The notes under the pieces were generated by a model. That model ran no database searches. It had not been told where the DNA came from and saw only the letters and a list, made by a program, of their open reading frames with translations. Positions 60,873 through 64,000 of a stretch of 64,000 nt of DNA are shown in pieces. The stretch lies in the NCBI GenBank assembly GCA_964622545.1, contig CAZUQM010000015.1:1-64000 (forward strand). Direction: 5' to 3'. The position numbers and the translations under genes were made by a program. Each line of letters starts with the position of its first letter. Positions within the stretch are counted from its first letter, which is position 1. The DNA comes from JAFGLZ01 sp964622545. Lineage in GTDB: Bacteria; Planctomycetota; Phycisphaerae; UBA1845; JAFGLZ01.

Positions 60873-61874
60873 ATGCCTATGAAGAAGTTCATCAACGACC
60901 CGAACAACCTCGTGGACGAGCTGCTCGAGGGCTTCGCCCTGGCCAACGCTGACACGGTCAAGCTCGAGGGCCAGAACCTGGTCGTGCGAGCCAATCCTAA
61001 GCCGGCCGACAAGGTCGCCCTGGTCACGCTCGGCGGTAGCGGCCACGAGCCGGCGCTCAGCGGCTTCGTCGGCGAGGGCATGCTGGATATCAGCGTGCCG
61101 GGCGAGATCTTCGCCGCCCCGGGGCCGCCCCGCGTGATCGAGGCCCTTCGCGCCGCCAACCGCGACGCTGGCGTGCTCTTCGTCGTGCTCAACCACGAGG
61201 GCGACGTTATGACGGCCAACATCGTGATGGAGATGGCCGCCAAGGAAGGACTCAACGTCAAGCAGATCCTTACGCACGAGGACATCTCGGTGCCGTCGCG
61301 CGAGGACCCGAAAGACCGACGCGGTCTGGTGGGCTGCCTGCCGGTGATCAAGGTCGCCGGCGCCGCCGCCGAGGCCGGTAAGAGCCTCGACGAGTGCCTG
61401 GCCATCGCCGAACGGATGGAGAGGAACATGGCCACACTCGCGGTGGCGGTCTCGGCCGCGACGCATCCGTCCACGGGCGAGGCGATCTCCGAGCTGGCCG
61501 ACGACGAGATGGTCGTCGGCATGGGCCAGCACGGCGAGGCCGGCGGCGGAAGCCAGAATCTCAAGAGCGCCGATGAGACCGCCGAGATCATGATCAACGC
61601 GCTGCTCGACGACCTGAAAGCCGACAAGGGCGACGAGCTGTTGGTGATGATCAACGGCGTCGGTTCGACGACGCTGATGGAGATGTACCTGGTCTTGCGT
61701 CGTGTCCGGCAGGTGCTCGAGGACAAGGGCATGACGCTCGCGCGGGGCAAGGTCGGCGAGTTCCTGACCGTTCAGGAGATGGGCGGCTTCCAGATGTTCG
61801 CGGCCAAGATGGACGCCGAGCTGCTGGAGCTCTGGGACGCCCCGTGCCACTGTCCGGCGATGTCGGCGAAGTAG
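60873..61874 (+). CDS. dhaK: Dihydroxyacetone (or ketose) kinase subunit DhaK
   Basis: A 333-residue substrate-binding subunit. H58 in GGSGHEP and D111 in NHEGDVMTA match the catalytic His/Asp of E. coli DhaK. H220 in GMGQHGEAGG matches the histidine that forms a hemiaminal bond with the ketose. GVGSTTLMEMY completes the family pattern. AAAGGA lies upstream. dhaL follows closely. DhaK homologues can also act on erythrulose or other small ketoses, so the true substrate depends on the cluster (see aldolase and isomerase-like genes). Confidence 0.9.
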   Translation: MPMKKFINDPNNLVDELLEGFALANADTVKLEGQNLVVRANPKPADKVALVTLGGSGHEPALSGFVGEGMLDISVPGEIFAAPGPPRVIEALRAANRDAGVLFVVLNHEGDVMTANIVMEMAAKEGLNVKQILTHEDISVPSREDPKDRRGLVGCLPVIKVAGAAAEAGKSLDECLAIAERMERNMATLAVAVSAATHPSTGEAISELADDEMVVGMGQHGEAGGGSQNLKSADETAEIMINALLDDLKADKGDELLVMINGVGSTTLMEMYLVLRRVRQVLEDKGMTLARGKVGEFLTVQEMGGFQMFAAKMDAELLELWDAPCHCPAMSAK

Positions 61875-61912
61875 CGGAAGTGGTCTGCCAGAAGACAACG
61901 AGACACACAGCC

Positions 61913-62569
61913 ATGACCGAGACGATCGGTACGAGAGACTGGGTGCGGATGCTGCGTGGGGCCGTCGAGCAGATCAAGGCCAACCATGTCATGCTGTCGG
62001 AGCTGGACTCCCACGGCGGCGACGGCGACCACGGCACGACGATGCTCCGGGCCATGAGCATCGTCGAGAAGGCCATCGCGCCCGTGGAAGACGGATCGAC
62101 TGAGCCCGAGCCGGATGCGCTGCTGCACGACGTCGGCTGGGGCATCATGGGTGTCGACGGCGGCGCGACCGGTCCGCTGTTCGGCATGTTCTTCTCGGGC
62201 GTCTCCGAGGCCGCGGCCGGCAAGCCCGTGCTCGACGCATCCGGTCTGGCCGCCGCGCTGGAACAGGGCATGGACTCGGTCCGCAAGTACACCAAGGCGC
62301 AGGTCGGCGACAAGACGATGATCGACGCGCTCGACCCGGCCGTGAAGGCCGCGCGGAATGCGGCGGACGGCGGCTCGGACCTCGGTGCGACGTTGCTGTT
62401 GGCCGCCGAGGCAGCCGCCACGGGCGCCGAATCGACGAAGGACCTCCAGGCCCGGTTCGGCCGGAGCAAGAACGTCGGCGTCAAGAGCGTCGGCACGCAA
62501 GATCCGGGGGCGACGTCGGTCGCTCTGGTGTTCAAGGGATTCGCAGAAGGAGTGAGCCACCTTGCCTGA
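61913..62569 (+). CDS. dhaL: Dihydroxyacetone kinase subunit DhaL (ADP/ATP-binding)
   Basis: A 218-residue helical nucleotide-binding subunit. The acidic Mg-binding loop is D32...D37-x-D39 (LDSHGGDGDHGT), followed by GGATGPLFG and a late GSKDPGA-equivalent, GTQDPGATS. It pairs with DhaK. No DhaM phosphotransferase subunit is present in the window, so ATP may be the direct donor as in fused kinases. The ATG at 61913 is preferred; the earlier in-frame start overlaps dhaK. The 3' end overlaps the next gene by 8 nt, which begins with TTG. Confidence 0.88.
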   Translation: MTETIGTRDWVRMLRGAVEQIKANHVMLSELDSHGGDGDHGTTMLRAMSIVEKAIAPVEDGSTEPEPDALLHDVGWGIMGVDGGATGPLFGMFFSGVSEAAAGKPVLDASGLAAALEQGMDSVRKYTKAQVGDKTMIDALDPAVKAARNAADGGSDLGATLLLAAEAAATGAESTKDLQARFGRSKNVGVKSVGTQDPGATSVALVFKGFAEGVSHLA

Positions 62570-63455
62570 TGCAGACAAAAGCGGAGCGGAACAGAAGAGC
62601 TTCGGCGTTGATGTCCCCGTCGAGTCGCACGGATTCTTCCTGAAGGGGTCGGCCCACCTGGGCTGGGGCATGCAGAACCGGCTGAGCCGGATCTTTGATC
62701 CCGAGAGTGGCCACACGGTCATGCTGGCCTTCGACCACGGCTACATCATGGGGCCCACCACCGGCCTGGAGCGGATCGACCTGGCCATTCCGCCACTGAT
62801 TCCGTACGCAGACTGCCTGATGTGCACACGCGGCGCGCTCCAGTCGTGCATCCAACCTGAGATGGACAAACCCGTCGTCATGCGGGCCAGCACCGGCGCC
62901 ACCGTGCTCAGGGAGCTGAGCAACGAGGTCATCGGCGTAACCGTCGAGGACGCCGTGCGACTCAACGCCTCGGCCGTCACGGCCCAGGCCTACGTCGGGG
63001 CCGAGTTCGAGAAGGCCTCGCTCGACAACCTGGGTCAGCTCATCAACGAGGGCAACCGCCTCGGCGTGCCGACCCTCGGCGTGACGGCCGTCGGCAAGGA
63101 GATGGCTCGCGACGCGCGGTACCTCGGCCTGGCCTGTCGGGTGATCGCCGAGCTCGGCGTGCATTTCGTCAAGACGTATTACTGCGAGCCGGGTTTTGAC
63201 GAGGTGGTCGCCGGCACGCCCGTGCCTGTCGTGATCGCCGGCGGCAAGAAGATCCCCGAGATCGACGCGTTGACGATGGCCTACAAAGCGATCGATCAGG
63301 GCGCCGTCGGCGTGGACATGGGACGGAATATCTTCTGTGCCGACGATCCGGTGGCCATGCTTCAGGCCGTACGGTCGGTCGTGCACAAGAACGAGAAGCC
63401 GGATAAGGCGCTGGAGATGTACAAGACGCTCAAGAGCGAGCGGTCCAAAGGATAA
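62562..63455 (+). CDS. lsrF: LsrF-type class I aldolase/thiolase
   Basis: A 297-residue DhnA/LsrF-family TIM-barrel enzyme. It matches LsrF throughout: GWGMQNRLSRIF, MLAFDHGYIMGPTTGLER, MCTRGAL, VKTYYCEPGF with Schiff-base Lys204, IAGGKK and DMGRNIF. LsrF handles phosphorylated autoinducer-2 (3-hydroxy-5-phosphonooxypentane-2,4-dione); homologues act as fructose-bisphosphate-type aldolases. The start is TTG at 62562, the only plausible one, because AAGGAG lies 10 nt upstream and no in-frame ATG precedes Met37, inside the conserved region. It is coupled to dhaL, so it probably acts on a kinase product. Confidence 0.87.
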   Translation: MPDADKSGAEQKSFGVDVPVESHGFFLKGSAHLGWGMQNRLSRIFDPESGHTVMLAFDHGYIMGPTTGLERIDLAIPPLIPYADCLMCTRGALQSCIQPEMDKPVVMRASTGATVLRELSNEVIGVTVEDAVRLNASAVTAQAYVGAEFEKASLDNLGQLINEGNRLGVPTLGVTAVGKEMARDARYLGLACRVIAELGVHFVKTYYCEPGFDEVVAGTPVPVVIAGGKKIPEIDALTMAYKAIDQGAVGVDMGRNIFCADDPVAMLQAVRSVVHKNEKPDKALEMYKTLKSERSKG

Positions 63456-63549
63456 CGGGGTTGGCATCGGGCACCCCCAACGGTGTACACTGATGAACTG
63501 AAGGGATCTGAGAACCAGGCGAGCCTCAGGGCTAGAAGGAGCCGGACTC

Positions 63550-64000
63550 ATGACAGACATCAACAGACGCGAGATGCTCGGCGGGATCGTGGCCGGTGCC
63601 GCGGCCTCGTCGACGATCTTCGGGACCAGCGAGGCACAGGCCGCCGAGTCGTGCCCTCCGAAGAAGTGTGCGAGCTGCGCCCAGTGCGGGCCGAAGGTGC
63701 CCGACAATGCGGCGTTCTATAAGTCGGATGGGACCTTCGATGTCGACAAGGCCAAGCAGGCCTACTACGACATGATGAAGTTCTACAACTACCCCATCCC
63801 GCCGGTGCTGCGAACCGACCAGTTCTGGACGCTCGATTTCGCGTTGGGCAAGTTCACCGAGGTCGGCATGGCCGGCATCCTGTGGATCAATCATCTCGAG
63901 CACAACTATTTCGGCCATGAGATCTACCTGTTGCCGGGCCAGATGATCGCCGAGCACAAGCACGTCAAGACCGACAAGTGCGAGCCCAAGTGCGAGGGCT
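63550..64000 (+). CDS. Tat-signal cupin/lyxose-isomerase-like protein (3' end outside window)
   Basis: 150 residues are visible before the window ends. The N-terminus has a twin-arginine-like signal (NRREMLGGIVAGAAASS) and an AAGGAG SD. The mature part starts with a cysteine-rich stretch (CPPKKCASCAQCG), then FWTLDFALGKFTEVG and GHEIYLLPGQMIAEHKH. The two terminal histidines look like cupin metal ligands. This pattern recalls D-lyxose isomerase-type cupins, which would fit with the preceding ketose kinase and aldolase. The reading is incomplete. Confidence 0.6.
   Translation, partial: MTDINRREMLGGIVAGAAASSTIFGTSEAQAAESCPPKKCASCAQCGPKVPDNAAFYKSDGTFDVDKAKQAYYDMMKFYNYPIPPVLRTDQFWTLDFALGKFTEVGMAGILWINHLEHNYFGHEIYLLPGQMIAEHKHVKTDKCEPKCEG

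Overview
The window is one contiguous, GC-rich, gene-dense bacterial segment. I see no insertion sequence, prophage, CRISPR array, rRNA or tRNA. The gene set points to Planctomycetota, possibly Phycisphaerae or a relative. The signs are a LEPR-XLL giant surface protein, two HzsA-like (hydrazine synthase alpha-related) haem proteins, a prepilin-like protein with an H-X9-DG-type C-terminus, a DUF6584 protein, a Tat-exported aldo/keto-reductase-like protein and many small paralogous secreted proteins. The class is inferred from the family mix, not from a marker gene.

Layout. 0.2-6.5 kb: an M20 peptidase, an FG-GAP repeat protein and a glycoside-hydrolase-like secreted protein. 6.6-20.4 kb (all minus strand): a five-gene cluster that is the most interesting part of the window. 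Its transcription order is a 2731-residue LEPR-XLL/solenoid/LamG/cadherin-like protein, a HlyD-type adaptor, a PilZ protein, a GAF-GAF-TM-HlyD fusion, and a PqqD-like/M50 protease/HlyD fusion. The last four genes abut or overlap. I read it as a dedicated export or surface-anchoring machine for the giant protein, with c-di-GMP (PilZ) and a second cytoplasmic signal (GAF) as inputs. No ABC ATPase and no TolC-like gene lies beside it. 20.8-28 kb: a GNAT enzyme, a secreted protein and a prepilin-like protein, then a minus-strand run of a SGNH hydrolase, two tandem PIG-L deacetylases and a divergent thymidylate-synthase-family enzyme.

28-42.8 kb is largely metabolic and housekeeping: a DUF2520 dehydrogenase-like protein, folD, a PreA-like dihydropyrimidine dehydrogenase, mdh, a Tat aldo/keto-reductase-like protein, a four-haem cytochrome, a zinc alcohol dehydrogenase, fusA, a PIN-TRAM membrane protein, and a lipoprotein coupled to two zinc-ribbon membrane proteins. 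42.8-45.4 kb is the carbamoyltransferase-SxtJ-DUF5989 triad. 45.5-49.6 kb has a BNR/sialidase-like protein, a TPP-dependent enzyme and a DUF6584 protein. 49.8-60.3 kb is a co-directional, partly overlapping set: HzsA-like 1, a PlsC-like acyltransferase, a YghO-like protein, HzsA-like 2 and a RidA-like protein. 60.4-64 kb carries a VOC-like protein, dhaK, dhaL, an LsrF-type aldolase and the start of a Tat-signal cupin or isomerase-like protein. Together these look like a sugar or ketose catabolic unit.

Start codons were chosen from visible Shine-Dalgarno sequences, signal peptides and family length. In several cases the true start lies inside a longer open frame. Family names come from recognising motifs by eye, with no database search.
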